Notes: generated from the letters alone by a model not told the origin. A DNA stretch of 64,000 nt from Quadrisphaera sp. DSM 44207 (GCF_900101335.1 NZ_FNKA01000003.1:1-64000), one strand, 5' to 3'. Positions 38,050 through 46,609 are shown, numbered from the stretch's first letter. Program-made: numbers and translations.

Positions 38050-39930
38050 ATGGATGAGATGAGCACGCGCCGCCCGCACGGCGGCGCTGGGGAGGACGCG
38101 ACGGTGCAGGCGCGGCCGTGGCTGCGCGGCGCGGTCGCCGCCGGCGCGGCGGGCGCGACGTTCGCCGCACTGGTCCTCGGCGGCGCTCCGGGCGCCGCCG
38201 CGGAGCCGGCCGAGGGCGAGGCGCAGGTCGCGGTCGTCGTCGAGGGCGGCGGGCAGGCCGCCGCCGCCGCGGTCGAGCGCTTCGGGGGCAGCGTCGAGGG
38301 GCGGCTGAGCGTCCTCGACGGCCTGCACGGGCGGGTGCCGTCGAGCCGCGTCGAGGACCTGCTCGACGTCCCCGGCGTCCGCGCGGTCACCCCCGACAGC
38401 GCGCTGCGCCCGCTGGACGAGGCGTGGGGCGACGACACCACGGGCGAGGGCGCGCAGGCGACCCTGGCCACCGGCTCCTGGCAGGCCGACCACGACCAGG
38501 GCTCCGCCTTCACGATCACCAAGACGACCGGCGCCCAGGTCGTGTGGGGCAAGTCCGACCCCAACAACGGCAACCGCAAGCTCACCGGCCACGGCGTGGG
38601 CGTCGCCCTCGTCGACACGGGCGTGGCTCCCGTGGAGGGCCTGATCACGACCGGCAAGGTCGTCAACGGCCCCGACCTCTCCTTCGAGTCGCAGGTCGCG
38701 GGCACCCGGTACGTCGACGGGTTCGGGCACGGCACGCACATGGCCGGCCTCATCGCCGGCAAGGACAGCGCCGTGCCCGCCGGCGGCGAGGCCGACGCGA
38801 AGCACTTCGTCGGCATGGCTCCCGACGCGAGGATCGTCAACGTCAAGGTCGGCGCCGGTGACGGCGGCGTCGACGTCTCCCAGGTGGTCGCGGGCATCGA
38901 CTGGGTGGTCACCAACCGCAGGAGCCACAACATCCGCGTGCTGAACCTGTCCTACGGCACCGACTCGACCCAGCCGGCCGCGCTCGACCCGCTGGCCCAC
39001 GCGGTCGAGAGCGCGTGGCGGGCCGGCATCGTCGTGGTCGTCGCTGCCGGCAACGACGGCGAGGCGGGCCCGCGGCCGCTGACCATGCCCGCGATCGACC
39101 CCTTCGTCATCGCGGTCGGCTCCAGCGACCACCTGGGCACCGACGCGCCCACGGACGACCGGGTCGGCGCCTGGACGAACTCCGGCACCACCACCCGCCG
39201 CCCGGACCTGCTGGCGCCGGGCAAGTCGGTGGTCAGCCTGCGCGTGCCGGGCTCCCGCGCGGACGTCGACCACCCCGAGGGCCTCATCGCGGGCGAGGTG
39301 ACCAAGCGCATGTTCCGCGGCACGGGCACCTCGCAGTCCGCGGCCGTGGTCTCCGGCGCCGCCGCCCTGCTGCTGCAGCGCAACCCGAGCCTGACCCCGG
39401 ACCAGGTCAAGGGCCTGCTGCGGGCCAGCGCGGACAAGCTGGCGGTCACCAACGCCACCCAGGGCGCCGGCGTCCTCGACGTCATGGGCGCGGTGGAGCT
39501 GCTGGAGAAGGGCACCCCGCCCAGCTACGCGCAGACCTTCGCCCGCTCCACCGGCACCGGCACCCTGGAGGCCTCCCGCGGCGGCAGCCACGTGGTGGAC
39601 CCCGCCAACGCGGCGGTCCTCAGCGGTGAGAAGGACGTCTTCGGCGTCGCCTGGAACGCGAGCGGCTGGGCGAGCGCCTCGACGGCCGGGACGGCGTGGA
39701 GCGGCGGCACCTGGCGCGGCCGCGCGTGGGCCGGCACCGGCTGGTCCAACGGCGCCTGGGCGCCCGTGACCTGGGCCGGCACCTCCTGGTCGGGCCTGCA
39801 GTGGGCGGGCCGCCGCTGGTCCACCATGACCTTCCTCGGCCGCCGGTGGAGCGGCGACGACTGGTCCGGCCGCCGCTGGAGCGACGAGAGCTGGTCCGGG
39901 CGCCGCTGGTCCGGCGAGAGCTCCTGGTAG
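38050..39930 (+). CDS. Secreted subtilisin-like (S8) serine protease with Trp-rich repeat tail
   Basis: The 626-residue preproprotein has a signal peptide (about 25-52), an inhibitor-I9-like propeptide (about 55-125) and an S8 catalytic domain with Asp189 in DTG, His227 in HGTHMAG and Ser428 in GTSQSAA. The last 95 residues form an unusual Trp-rich module, with Trp every 5-8 residues in patterns such as WSGRRWS, WAGTSWSG and AWAGTGWSN; similar tails occur in some actinobacterial subtilases. Function of the tail is unknown; carbohydrate or wall binding, or beta-sheet stacking, are possible. GGAGGG lies 8 nt before the ATG. A terminator follows. Confidence 0.9.
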   Translation: MDEMSTRRPHGGAGEDATVQARPWLRGAVAAGAAGATFAALVLGGAPGAAAEPAEGEAQVAVVVEGGGQAAAAAVERFGGSVEGRLSVLDGLHGRVPSSRVEDLLDVPGVRAVTPDSALRPLDEAWGDDTTGEGAQATLATGSWQADHDQGSAFTITKTTGAQVVWGKSDPNNGNRKLTGHGVGVALVDTGVAPVEGLITTGKVVNGPDLSFESQVAGTRYVDGFGHGTHMAGLIAGKDSAVPAGGEADAKHFVGMAPDARIVNVKVGAGDGGVDVSQVVAGIDWVVTNRRSHNIRVLNLSYGTDSTQPAALDPLAHAVESAWRAGIVVVVAAGNDGEAGPRPLTMPAIDPFVIAVGSSDHLGTDAPTDDRVGAWTNSGTTTRRPDLLAPGKSVVSLRVPGSRADVDHPEGLIAGEVTKRMFRGTGTSQSAAVVSGAAALLLQRNPSLTPDQVKGLLRASADKLAVTNATQGAGVLDVMGAVELLEKGTPPSYAQTFARSTGTGTLEASRGGSHVVDPANAAVLSGEKDVFGVAWNASGWASASTAGTAWSGGTWRGRAWAGTGWSNGAWAPVTWAGTSWSGLQWAGRRWSTMTFLGRRWSGDDWSGRRWSDESWSGRRWSGESSW

Positions 39931-39949
39931 TACCGCGAGCGGACGGGTC

Positions 39950-39987
39950 CCGAGAGGGGCGGGTGCACCTGCACCCGCCCCTCTCGG
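39950..39987 (+). terminator. Hairpin terminator after the subtilase (16-bp stem)
   Basis: The arms 39950-39965 and 39972-39987 are exact reverse complements with a 6-nt loop; a sigma-28-like promoter begins only 4 nt later. Confidence 0.85.
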
Positions 39988-39990
39988 CGT

Positions 39991-40017
39991 CTCAAGCGGC
40001 CGCCGCCCGGTGCCGAT
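39991..40017 (+). promoter_or_regulatory. Sigma-28 (FliA/WhiG)-type promoter CTCAAG-N15-GCCGAT before the second GGDEF-EAL gene
   Basis: CTCAAG at 39991-39996 and GCCGAT at 40012-40017 are separated by exactly 15 nt, identical in both hexamers and spacer length to the promoter of the other GGDEF-EAL gene about 19 kb away. A GGGAGG ribosome site and GTG follow. Confidence 0.65.
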
Positions 40018-40044
40018 GCCCGGGGGGAGGACGGGAGGTGGGCA

Positions 40045-42603
40045 GTGCTCAGGACGGACGGTCGCCGCACCGCCGCGATCGCGGCGCTGTGCGCGGCGAT
40101 GCTCGGCGGTGCCGCGCTGCTGCAGGCGGGGCCGCTGCACGGCCTGCCCGCGCCCGACGGCCGCGCCGGGCTGCCCTGGTGGGCCCTCGTGCCGCTCTTC
40201 ACCGCGGCGGAGCTCCTCATCGTCCACGTGCAGGCCCGGCGGGAGACGCTGTCGGTCTCGTTCGTGGGGGTGCCGCTGGTCCTCGGGCTGGTGGTGCTCA
40301 CCCCGCTCGAGCTGCTCCTGGCCAGCGCCGCCGGCGCCACCCTCGTGGTGCTCAAGCGCCGGCAGGCGCCCCTGAAGGTGCTCGTCAACACCAGCCTCAT
40401 CGTCGTCGAGGCGACGTGCGCCGCGGCGCTGTACCACCTCGCCCTGGCCGGCGCCGACCCGGCGGGGCTGCGCGGCGTCGCGGCCGCGCTGACGACGACC
40501 GTGCTGACCGACCTGGTCAGCGCGACCGTCCTGACCCTGGTCATCTACCTCAGGGTCGGCGACTACGACGACGGGGTCCTGCGCGAGGCCGTCAGCTCCG
40601 GCCTGTTCCTGGCCGTCGCCAACACCAGCGTGGGCCTGCTGGTGGCGGTCCTGCTCGGCACCGCGCCGGCGGCGCTGGTGCTGGTGCTCGTCATCGCGGC
40701 CGTGCTGGTGCTCGCCTACCGCGGCTACACGGAGCAGGGCCAGCAGCACGCGCGCCTGGAGTCCCTGTACCGGTTCACCCGCACCGTCGGCCGCACCGTC
40801 GAGACCGACGCCGTGGTCGAGTCCGTCCTGCGCCAGGCCCGCGACGTGCTGTCCGCGGACGGCGCGGAGCTGGTCCTCCTCGGCGCGGCACCGACCGGGG
40901 CCACCACGGGCACCGCCGCCGGGATCGCCCGCCGCCTGCGCCTGAGCGGCGAGGACGCCGTCGAGGAGCTGGCGGGCGGCGAGGCCGCGCCCGCCGCCTG
41001 GTGGCGGGCGGCGCTGGAGGGCCGGGCCGTGCGCGCGACCCGGTCCGGGGAGCTGCACGACGGCGCCCGCGACGGCCTGGCGGCGCCGGTCGGCGTCGCG
41101 GACGACGTCGTCGGGGTGCTCGTCGTCACCGACCGGCCCCGGCACCTGCCGACCTTCACCGAGGCGGACCTGCGCCTGTTCGCGTCCCTGGCCAGCCACG
41201 CCAGCATCTCGCTGCAGAACTCGCGCCTGGTCGACCAGCTGCGCTCCGAGGCCGCCGCGCAGCAGCACCGCGCCCTGCACGACCCCTCCACCGGCCTGCC
41301 CAACCGCCTGCACTGCCTGCGCGCCCTGGAGGAGGCGCTGCGGCGCAGCCCGCGCGCCGCCGTCCTCGTCCTCGACCTCGACGGCTTCAAGGAGGTCAAC
41401 GACGCGCTCGGGCGGAGCACCGGGGACGAGCTGCTGGCCGAGACCGGGCGCCGCCTGCGGGCGATCGAGCCGCGGCCGGGGCACGTGGCCCGGCTGGGCA
41501 ACGACGAGTTCGCCGTCCTGCTGCCCGAGGTCGACGGCGCGGACGGGGCCGAGCGGTGGGCCCGCGAGGTGCTGCGCGCCGTCACCGCCCCGCTGGCGCT
41601 GCACGGCCTGGGCATCGACCTGCGCGCCAGCGCCGGCCTGGCCGTCGCCCCCGACCACGGGCAGGACGCGGAGGCCCTGCTGCAGCACGCCGACACCGCG
41701 GTCTACGAGGCCAAGAGCCGGCGCGAGCCCCTGCGCACCTGGGACGCGGCCTCCGCCGGCGACAGCGCCCGCCGGCTCGCGCTGCTGGCCGACCTGCGCG
41801 ACGCGATCGCCGACCGCCAGCTGCAGGTGCACTACCAGCCGAAGGTCGCGCCCGGCACCGCCCGCCCGTACGGTGCCGAGGCGCTCGTGCGCTGGGAGCA
41901 CCCCACGCTCGGACGGCTCTCCCCGGACCGCTTCATCCCGCTCGCGGAGCACTCCGACCTCGTCCAGCCGCTCACGGCGGTGGTCCTCGACGAGGCCCTC
42001 GCGCAGTGCGCCCGCTGGCGCGCCCGCGGCGCGCTGCTCTCGGTCGCCGTCAACCTCTCCACGCGCAGCCTCGCCGACACCGCGATCGTGAAGACGGTGG
42101 CCGGGGCCCTCGAGCGCGCCGGCGTGCCCGCCGAGGCGCTGACCCTGGAGATCACCGAGACCGCCGTGATGGGCGACCTCGACCGCGCCCTGGAGGTGCT
42201 GCACGGCCTGCGCGCCCTCGGGGTGCGGCTGTCCGTGGACGACTTCGGCACCGGTCAGTCGTCCCTGGGGTACCTCAAGCGGCTGCCCGTCCACGAGGTC
42301 AAGATCGACAAGTCCTTCGTGGACGGGCTCGCCGGCGCCTCCGGTGACGCGCGCGCCACCGCCGTCGTCAAGGCCGCGGTCGACCTCGGCCACGCCCTGG
42401 GGCTGCAGGTCGTCGCCGAGGGCGTCGAGGACGAGCCGACGCTGCGCCAGCTCGACGACCTCGGCTGCGACCTCGTGCAGGGCTACGTCATCAGCCGCCC
42501 GCTGCCCGCGGGCGCGTTCGTCGACTGGCTGGGGACGGCGGCCTCCTGCGGCGCGCCGCCGTTCTCCGCCGCTCCGGCCCCCGCGGCGCCCGGCTCCTGC
42601 TGA
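40045..42603 (+). CDS. Membrane GAF-GGDEF-EAL c-di-GMP protein with degenerate GNDEF site
   Basis: The 852-residue protein has about 6-8 N-terminal membrane spans (1-230), a GAF sensory domain (about 245-405), a GGDEF domain whose active-site motif is GNDEF (485-489) and an EAL domain with intact EALVRWEHP (Glu612), NLS and DDFGTG. The Gly-to-Asn change may weaken or abolish cyclase activity and leave the domain as a GTP sensor, so net activity is probably phosphodiesterase. GGGAGG lies 6 nt before GTG. A sigma-28-like promoter precedes it. Its 3' end overlaps the convergent VOC gene by 121 nt. Confidence 0.92.
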   Translation: MLRTDGRRTAAIAALCAAMLGGAALLQAGPLHGLPAPDGRAGLPWWALVPLFTAAELLIVHVQARRETLSVSFVGVPLVLGLVVLTPLELLLASAAGATLVVLKRRQAPLKVLVNTSLIVVEATCAAALYHLALAGADPAGLRGVAAALTTTVLTDLVSATVLTLVIYLRVGDYDDGVLREAVSSGLFLAVANTSVGLLVAVLLGTAPAALVLVLVIAAVLVLAYRGYTEQGQQHARLESLYRFTRTVGRTVETDAVVESVLRQARDVLSADGAELVLLGAAPTGATTGTAAGIARRLRLSGEDAVEELAGGEAAPAAWWRAALEGRAVRATRSGELHDGARDGLAAPVGVADDVVGVLVVTDRPRHLPTFTEADLRLFASLASHASISLQNSRLVDQLRSEAAAQQHRALHDPSTGLPNRLHCLRALEEALRRSPRAAVLVLDLDGFKEVNDALGRSTGDELLAETGRRLRAIEPRPGHVARLGNDEFAVLLPEVDGADGAERWAREVLRAVTAPLALHGLGIDLRASAGLAVAPDHGQDAEALLQHADTAVYEAKSRREPLRTWDAASAGDSARRLALLADLRDAIADRQLQVHYQPKVAPGTARPYGAEALVRWEHPTLGRLSPDRFIPLAEHSDLVQPLTAVVLDEALAQCARWRARGALLSVAVNLSTRSLADTAIVKTVAGALERAGVPAEALTLEITETAVMGDLDRALEVLHGLRALGVRLSVDDFGTGQSSLGYLKRLPVHEVKIDKSFVDGLAGASGDARATAVVKAAVDLGHALGLQVVAEGVEDEPTLRQLDDLGCDLVQGYVISRPLPAGAFVDWLGTAASCGAPPFSAAPAPAAPGSC

Positions 42604-43025
42604 GCCGGAGCCTCGCTGCGCTCGCCGAGGACCGCGAGGTAGTGCGGGTTGTGGATGATGCCGAGCAGGTTGCCGAACGGGTCGACCACGGCCGCGGTGA
42701 GGATCATGCCGTGCGGCGTCAGGGGCTGGTACTCCCGAGCGCCCATCGACATCAGCCGCTCCAGCACGGCCTCCACGTCGTCGACGTGCCAGTGCATGAC
42801 CGCGCCGCCCGGTCCGGCCCCTGTGCCGGCGGGGGCGAAGGAGCGGTTGGCGATGGCCAGCTCGGCCTGGTAGTCGCCGATGCGGAACTTGGCGTAGTTC
42901 AGGCCCCCGTTGGGCCCGGGCCGGGTGAAGTACGGCTCCACCCCCGTCAGCCGCGCGTACCAGGCCACGGCCGCGCTCACGTCGTCCGCCCAGTAGTTGA
43001 GCGTGCTGAACCCTCGCAGCGTCAC
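42483..43025 (-). CDS. VOC-superfamily (glyoxalase/bleomycin-resistance-like) protein
   Basis: The 180-residue protein opens with STLNYWADDVSAAVAWYARLTGVEPYF, the first VOC beta-alpha-beta module, and has HWHVDDVEAVLERL and VVDPFGNLLGIIHNP as the second module. The fold is complete by about residue 132; metal ligands cannot be firmly placed. The remaining 45 residues are Ala/Pro/Glu-rich and lie antisense to the end of the EAL gene, so they look like a read-through extension after loss of an earlier stop. The GTG has GAGGGG 7-8 nt upstream. Function is unknown. Confidence 0.83.
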   Translation of the reverse strand: MTLRGFSTLNYWADDVSAAVAWYARLTGVEPYFTRPGPNGGLNYAKFRIGDYQAELAIANRSFAPAGTGAGPGGAVMHWHVDDVEAVLERLMSMGAREYQPLTPHGMILTAAVVDPFGNLLGIIHNPHYLAVLGERSEAPAQQEPGAAGAGAAENGGAPQEAAVPSQSTNAPAGSGRLMT

Positions 43026-43134
43026 GATGCGTCCCCTCGTCGTCGTCGTGCCGGGACGCCGACCGTATCTAGGGCGGCGCGCGAGGGGTAGGGGTGAGGG
43101 CTGCCGGCCGCTCCGGCTGCGGGCGCCGCCGGCG

Positions 43135-43653
43135 TCATCCCGGCCCGCGACCGGCCCGCTCCCGCTCGAAGGTCTCCACCAGCTGCGCGGCGAGCTGCTG
43201 CAGCCGCTCGACCTGCGCCGCGGACAGCTCGTGCGGCTCCGTGTCGAAGACGCACAGCGTCCCCACGGTGTGCCCGCGCCGGGTCACCAGGGGCGCCGAG
43301 GCGTAGAAGCGCACGTCCCCGCGGCGCCCGTCGACCCAGGGGCTGTCGGCGAAGCGGGGGTCCGAGCGGGCGTCGGCCGCGTGCACGAACGCCCCGGAGC
43401 GCAGGGTGACGTCGCACATGGCCTCGCGGCGCGGCGACGGCGCCCCCTCGAAGCCGGTGGTGGCGCACTGGTGCTGCCGCTCGCGGTCGAGGAGGTTGAG
43501 CGTGGCCATCGGCACGCCCGCGACCGCGGCGGCCTCCGCCACGAGGTCGAGGACCTCCTGGCTCTGCACGGCCTCGGGATCGGCGAGCCGGTGCAGCTCG
43601 GCCAGCCGCTCCTCCTCCCGCGCGGCCTCCTGCGCGGTCTCAGCAGGGGACAT
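43135..43653 (-). CDS. GAF-domain sensor protein
   Basis: The 172-residue protein has a helical lead-in (1-35) and a single GAF domain (about 38-165), with VPMATLNLLDRERQHQCATTGF, DARSDPRFADSPWV and YASAPLVTRRGHTVGTLCVFD. Two Cys (in QHQCATTG and EAMCDVT) could support redox sensing. No effector domain is present. It overlaps the anti-sigma-type ATPase by 14 nt and follows it on the same transcript, suggesting the GAF protein gives a signal to the ATPase/sigma system. Confidence 0.83.
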   Translation of the reverse strand: MSPAETAQEAAREEERLAELHRLADPEAVQSQEVLDLVAEAAAVAGVPMATLNLLDRERQHQCATTGFEGAPSPRREAMCDVTLRSGAFVHAADARSDPRFADSPWVDGRRGDVRFYASAPLVTRRGHTVGTLCVFDTEPHELSAAQVERLQQLAAQLVETFERERAGRGPG

Positions 43654-44041
43654 CGGCCCACACGACCTTGCCCGCCGCGCTCGGCTCCCAGCCCCACCGC
43701 AGGCTCAGCGCCTCGACGATGACCATGCCGCGGCCGCTCTCGTCGTCGAGGCGGGCGCCGCGGGGCGCCGGCGGGGCGATCGAGCCGTCCGCCACGGCGA
43801 TGCGCAGGACCCCCTCGCTGCGCCGCAGCCGCACCTGCACCGACTCGCCCTCCGCGTGCCGGACGGCGTTGCCGACCAGCTCGCTGAGCACGAGGCAGGC
43901 GTCGTCGAGCAGCTCCCCGTCGCACCCCCAGCACTCGAAGGTGCTCCACAGCAGCGAGCGCAGGCGCCGGCCCGCGTCGGGCGTCCGGGGGACGGCGGCC
44001 ACGCTGCTCGACCCCACTGCAACCCCTCCCCGCGTCAGCAC
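43640..44041 (-). CDS. HATPase_c anti-sigma/regulatory ATP-binding protein (RsbW/SpoIIAB-like)
   Basis: The protein of about 133 residues has the GHKL ATP-binding motifs: SELVGNAVRHA (N box), IAVADGSI (G1-like) and SGRGMVIVEAL (G2-like). Such stand-alone ATPases bind and inhibit sigma factors or phosphorylate anti-anti-sigma proteins. A start at GTG 44041 is preferred, because TAGAGT is 7 nt upstream (leaderless geometry); the earlier GTG at 44050 overlaps that box. Cys residues in CWGCDGE are not usual and may be redox-active. It forms an operon with the downstream GAF protein. Confidence 0.82.
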   Translation of the reverse strand: MLTRGGVAVGSSSVAAVPRTPDAGRRLRSLLWSTFECWGCDGELLDDACLVLSELVGNAVRHAEGESVQVRLRRSEGVLRIAVADGSIAPPAPRGARLDDESGRGMVIVEALSLRWGWEPSAAGKVVWADVPC

Positions 44042-44048
44042 GTCGTTC

Positions 44049-44054
44049 ACTCTA
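44049..44054 (-). promoter_or_regulatory. -10 box TAGAGT for the anti-sigma-type ATPase gene (leaderless geometry)
   Basis: The minus-strand TAGAGT is 7 nt before a GTG start; no ribosome site is present. Confidence 0.4.
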
Positions 44055-44220
44055 CGTCGCTGTCAAGCCACGCAGCGTGTCGAACAGTCGGACGACGTCC
44101 CGGCCCGGCAGGTCCCTGCCGATGGCCCTGTCCGGCCGCGCCGTCCCGGCCCGGGCACCGGCGCTGCGCCGTCGGAGCGGCGGCGCGGCGCGGCGGTGTG
44201 CGCCCGCGCCGCCCGTCGGG

Positions 44221-44226
44221 TAGGAC
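44221..44226 (+). promoter_or_regulatory. -10-like box TAGGAC for the ATP-grasp operon (leaderless geometry)
   Basis: TAGGAC is followed by 6 nt and the GTG start. The last base departs from the TANNNT consensus. Confidence 0.35.
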
Positions 44227-44232
44227 GGCGCT

Positions 44233-45111
44233 GTGCGCGTCGCCCTGGTGATCACTGACGAGGACTTCTACGCGGGCACCGGGTACGCGCAGGCGTGGAC
44301 GCGCGCGCTGCAGGACGAGGGGTGCGAGGTCGAGCGCCTCGCCCGCGTCCCCGCCGCGTGGGGCTCGCGCGGGCCGGAGCCGGGCCGCTACGACCTCGCG
44401 GTCGCGCACGTGCTGGTCGAGGAGGTCGCCGCCCTCGCGCCCACCCTGCGGGTCGCGGCCGTGCTCGAGGCGTGCGGCGTGCCGCTGCTCAACCCCGTCG
44501 CCTCCCTGGTGGCCTCCTCCGACAAGCTCGTCACGCACGCGGTCTGGGCCGCCGCGGGCCTGCCTCAGCCCGCCACGTGGGACCTGGACGGCGTGCGCGA
44601 GTGGCCCGCGCCCGGCCGGCCGGTGGTGCTCAAGCCGTCGCTGTGCGACGGCGCCCGGCACGTGCAGCTCGTGCACGACCTCGACGAGGCCCGCTCGGCG
44701 GTGGCGGCCTGGCGCGCGGACGAGGCGGCCGGCGGCGAGCGGCGCGGGACCGCGCTGCTGCAGGAGTGGGTCGAGCGCCCCGCGTGCGTGCGCCTGTACG
44801 CCACGCCCGAGGACACCTCGCCGGCCTACGAGAAGTCCCGCGAGCAGGACGCCCTCGTCACGCACGGCACGGTCTACGCGCGCACCTACCCGCCGCCGGA
44901 GCCGCTCGCCGCGCTCGCCCGGCGCATGGTGGCCTCTCTCGGCGGCGGCCTGATGGGCGTCGACGTGCTCCTGGACGGCGCGGGCCGGGCGCTGGCGCTG
45001 GAGGCGAACGCGCCCTTCGGCTTCGACGTCACCGACCCCGAGCAGGGCCGCTGGATCGCGCGCGCCGCGATCGGGGCCGCCCGCCGCGGCGCACCGCCGC
45101 GCGCGGCGTGA
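44233..45111 (+). CDS. RimK-like ATP-grasp ligase
   Basis: The 292-residue protein has the ATP-grasp fold: an N-terminal pre-grasp domain with NPVASLVASSDKL, an ATP-binding Lys in VVLKPSLCDGARHV, the adenine-binding LLQEWVERP, and the metal-binding LEANAPFGFDV near the end (ExN). Such enzymes join a carboxylate to an amine via an acylphosphate. It shares overall layout with RimK/glutathione-synthetase-like ligases. Its stop overlaps the next gene's GTG, a second ATP-grasp enzyme, so the pair probably make a peptide or amide product together. The substrate is unknown. Confidence 0.83.
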   Translation: MRVALVITDEDFYAGTGYAQAWTRALQDEGCEVERLARVPAAWGSRGPEPGRYDLAVAHVLVEEVAALAPTLRVAAVLEACGVPLLNPVASLVASSDKLVTHAVWAAAGLPQPATWDLDGVREWPAPGRPVVLKPSLCDGARHVQLVHDLDEARSAVAAWRADEAAGGERRGTALLQEWVERPACVRLYATPEDTSPAYEKSREQDALVTHGTVYARTYPPPEPLAALARRMVASLGGGLMGVDVLLDGAGRALALEANAPFGFDVTDPEQGRWIARAAIGAARRGAPPRAA

Positions 45112-46550
45112 CCGGCGTGAGCACCGGCACGACCACCGGCACGACCACCGGCGCGAAGCTCGAGGGGAGCGTCGACAGGACCGCCCGCGGGGCGCTCGAG
45201 GAGGCCCTGGCGCTGGACGAGGCCCTGGCGCCCGACGGGCGCGAGCGCCCGCACGCCGCCGCCGCGCTGGCCGCCGTCCGCCGCCACGACCTCGCCGCGC
45301 TCGCGGCCGAGGTGGCCCGGGACGCTGAGCGGCGCGGGCTGCACCGCGGCATCGGGAGCGAGGACGACGTCCTGCCGGTCGACCCGGTGCCGCGGGTGGT
45401 CCACGGCGCGGAGTGGGACCGCCTGGCGTCCGGGCTCGCGCAGCGGGTGCGGGCGCTGGAGGCCTTCGCGGCCGACGCGCACGGCGCCCGGGAGGCGGTG
45501 CGCGCCGGGGTGGTCCCGGCGCAGGTCGTGGACTCCAGCCGCTACCACGCCCCCGGCCTGCCGCCGCCGCGCGTGTTCGTCGGGATGGCGGGCCCGGACG
45601 TCGTGCGCGGGGCCGACGGGCGCCTCGTCGTCCTGGAGGACAACGTGCGCACCCCGACGATGCTCGCCTACGCCCTGGCGCTGCGGGAGGTCGTGGGGGA
45701 GCGCCTGCGCGTGCGGCCGGGGCCGCGCCCGGTGCGCGCCGCCGCCCGCGCGGCCGCCTGGGGCGTGCTGCGCGCCGCGACGCCGGTGCCCGACCCGGTG
45801 GTGGCCGTCCTCGACGACGACGGGCCCGGACGCGTGCGGTGGGAGGTCGGCGCGCTCGCGGCGCTGCTCGGGGTGCCCGCCGTCCGCCCGGCGCAGCTGC
45901 GCCCGCGCGGCGGTGCGCTGGTGCTGCCCGACGGCCGGCGCGTCGACGTGCTGTGGCGGCGCACGAGCGAGGAGCGGCTGCACGACGACGCCGGGCGCCT
46001 CAACGCCCTCGGGCAGCTGCTGCTGGGCCCGCTGCGCGCCGGCTCGCTCGCGGTCGTCAACGCCTTCGGCAGCGGCGTCGCCGACGACAAGCGCACCTAC
46101 CCCTACGTCGAGGACCTCGTGCGCTTCTTCTGCGGCGAGGAGCCGCTGCTGGGCTCGGTGCCCGCCTACGACCTCGGCGACCCGCGCCAGCTCGTGCAGG
46201 CCCTGCCGCGCCTGCACGAGCTGGTGGTCAAGCCCCGCTCCGGCTCCGGCGGTCGCGGCGTGCTCATCGGGCCGCGGGCGAGCGCGCAGCAGCTGGCGCG
46301 GGCCCGCGCGGCGGTCGCCGCCGAGCCCGGGGAGTGGATCGCCCAGGAGGTCGTCGCCCTCTCCACGCACCCGACCGCGGTGGACGGCGCCCTCGTGCCG
46401 CGCCACGTGGACCTGCGGCCCTTCGCCTTCTGCGACGGGGAGCGGGTGGTGGTCCTGCCCGGCGGGTTCACCCGCGTCGCCCTGGGGGCGGGGGAGCTGG
46501 TCGTCAACGCCTCCCAGGGCGGGGGCGCCAAGGACACCTGGGTGGTCTGA
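45108..46550 (+). CDS. Circularly permuted ATP-grasp type 2 family protein
   Basis: The 480-residue protein matches CP_ATPgrasp_2 (DUF404/DUF407-like) proteins: RGIGSEDDVLPVDPVPRVV, PRVFVGMAGPDVVRGADGRLVVLEDNVRTPT, VDVLWRRTSEERL, VVNAFGSGVADDK and HELVVKPRSGSGGRGV. These proteins are thought to form amide bonds in peptide-like metabolites or tagging systems. The family usually sits with an alpha-E protein and a transglutaminase; here the partner is a RimK-like ligase instead. The GTG overlaps the previous stop. The first residues are a Gly/Thr repeat (GTTTGTTTG) and are unlikely to matter for catalysis. Confidence 0.83.
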   Translation: MTGVSTGTTTGTTTGAKLEGSVDRTARGALEEALALDEALAPDGRERPHAAAALAAVRRHDLAALAAEVARDAERRGLHRGIGSEDDVLPVDPVPRVVHGAEWDRLASGLAQRVRALEAFAADAHGAREAVRAGVVPAQVVDSSRYHAPGLPPPRVFVGMAGPDVVRGADGRLVVLEDNVRTPTMLAYALALREVVGERLRVRPGPRPVRAAARAAAWGVLRAATPVPDPVVAVLDDDGPGRVRWEVGALAALLGVPAVRPAQLRPRGGALVLPDGRRVDVLWRRTSEERLHDDAGRLNALGQLLLGPLRAGSLAVVNAFGSGVADDKRTYPYVEDLVRFFCGEEPLLGSVPAYDLGDPRQLVQALPRLHELVVKPRSGSGGRGVLIGPRASAQQLARARAAVAAEPGEWIAQEVVALSTHPTAVDGALVPRHVDLRPFAFCDGERVVVLPGGFTRVALGAGELVVNASQGGGAKDTWVV

Positions 46551-46571
46551 GCGACCACTGCCGGATGCGGG

Positions 46572-46609
46572 GCCGGGGCGGGCCGACGTCCGCGCCGGCC
46601 CGCCCCGGC
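46572..46609. terminator. Bidirectional terminator after the ATP-grasp pair (14-bp stem)
   Basis: The arms 46572-46585 and 46596-46609 are exact reverse complements with a 10-nt loop, placed between two convergent genes. Confidence 0.75.

Noticed and set aside
44061-44066. TTGACA hexamer before the anti-sigma-type ATPase
   Set aside because: Spacing to the TAGAGT -10 box is only 6 nt, so it cannot be a -35 element.
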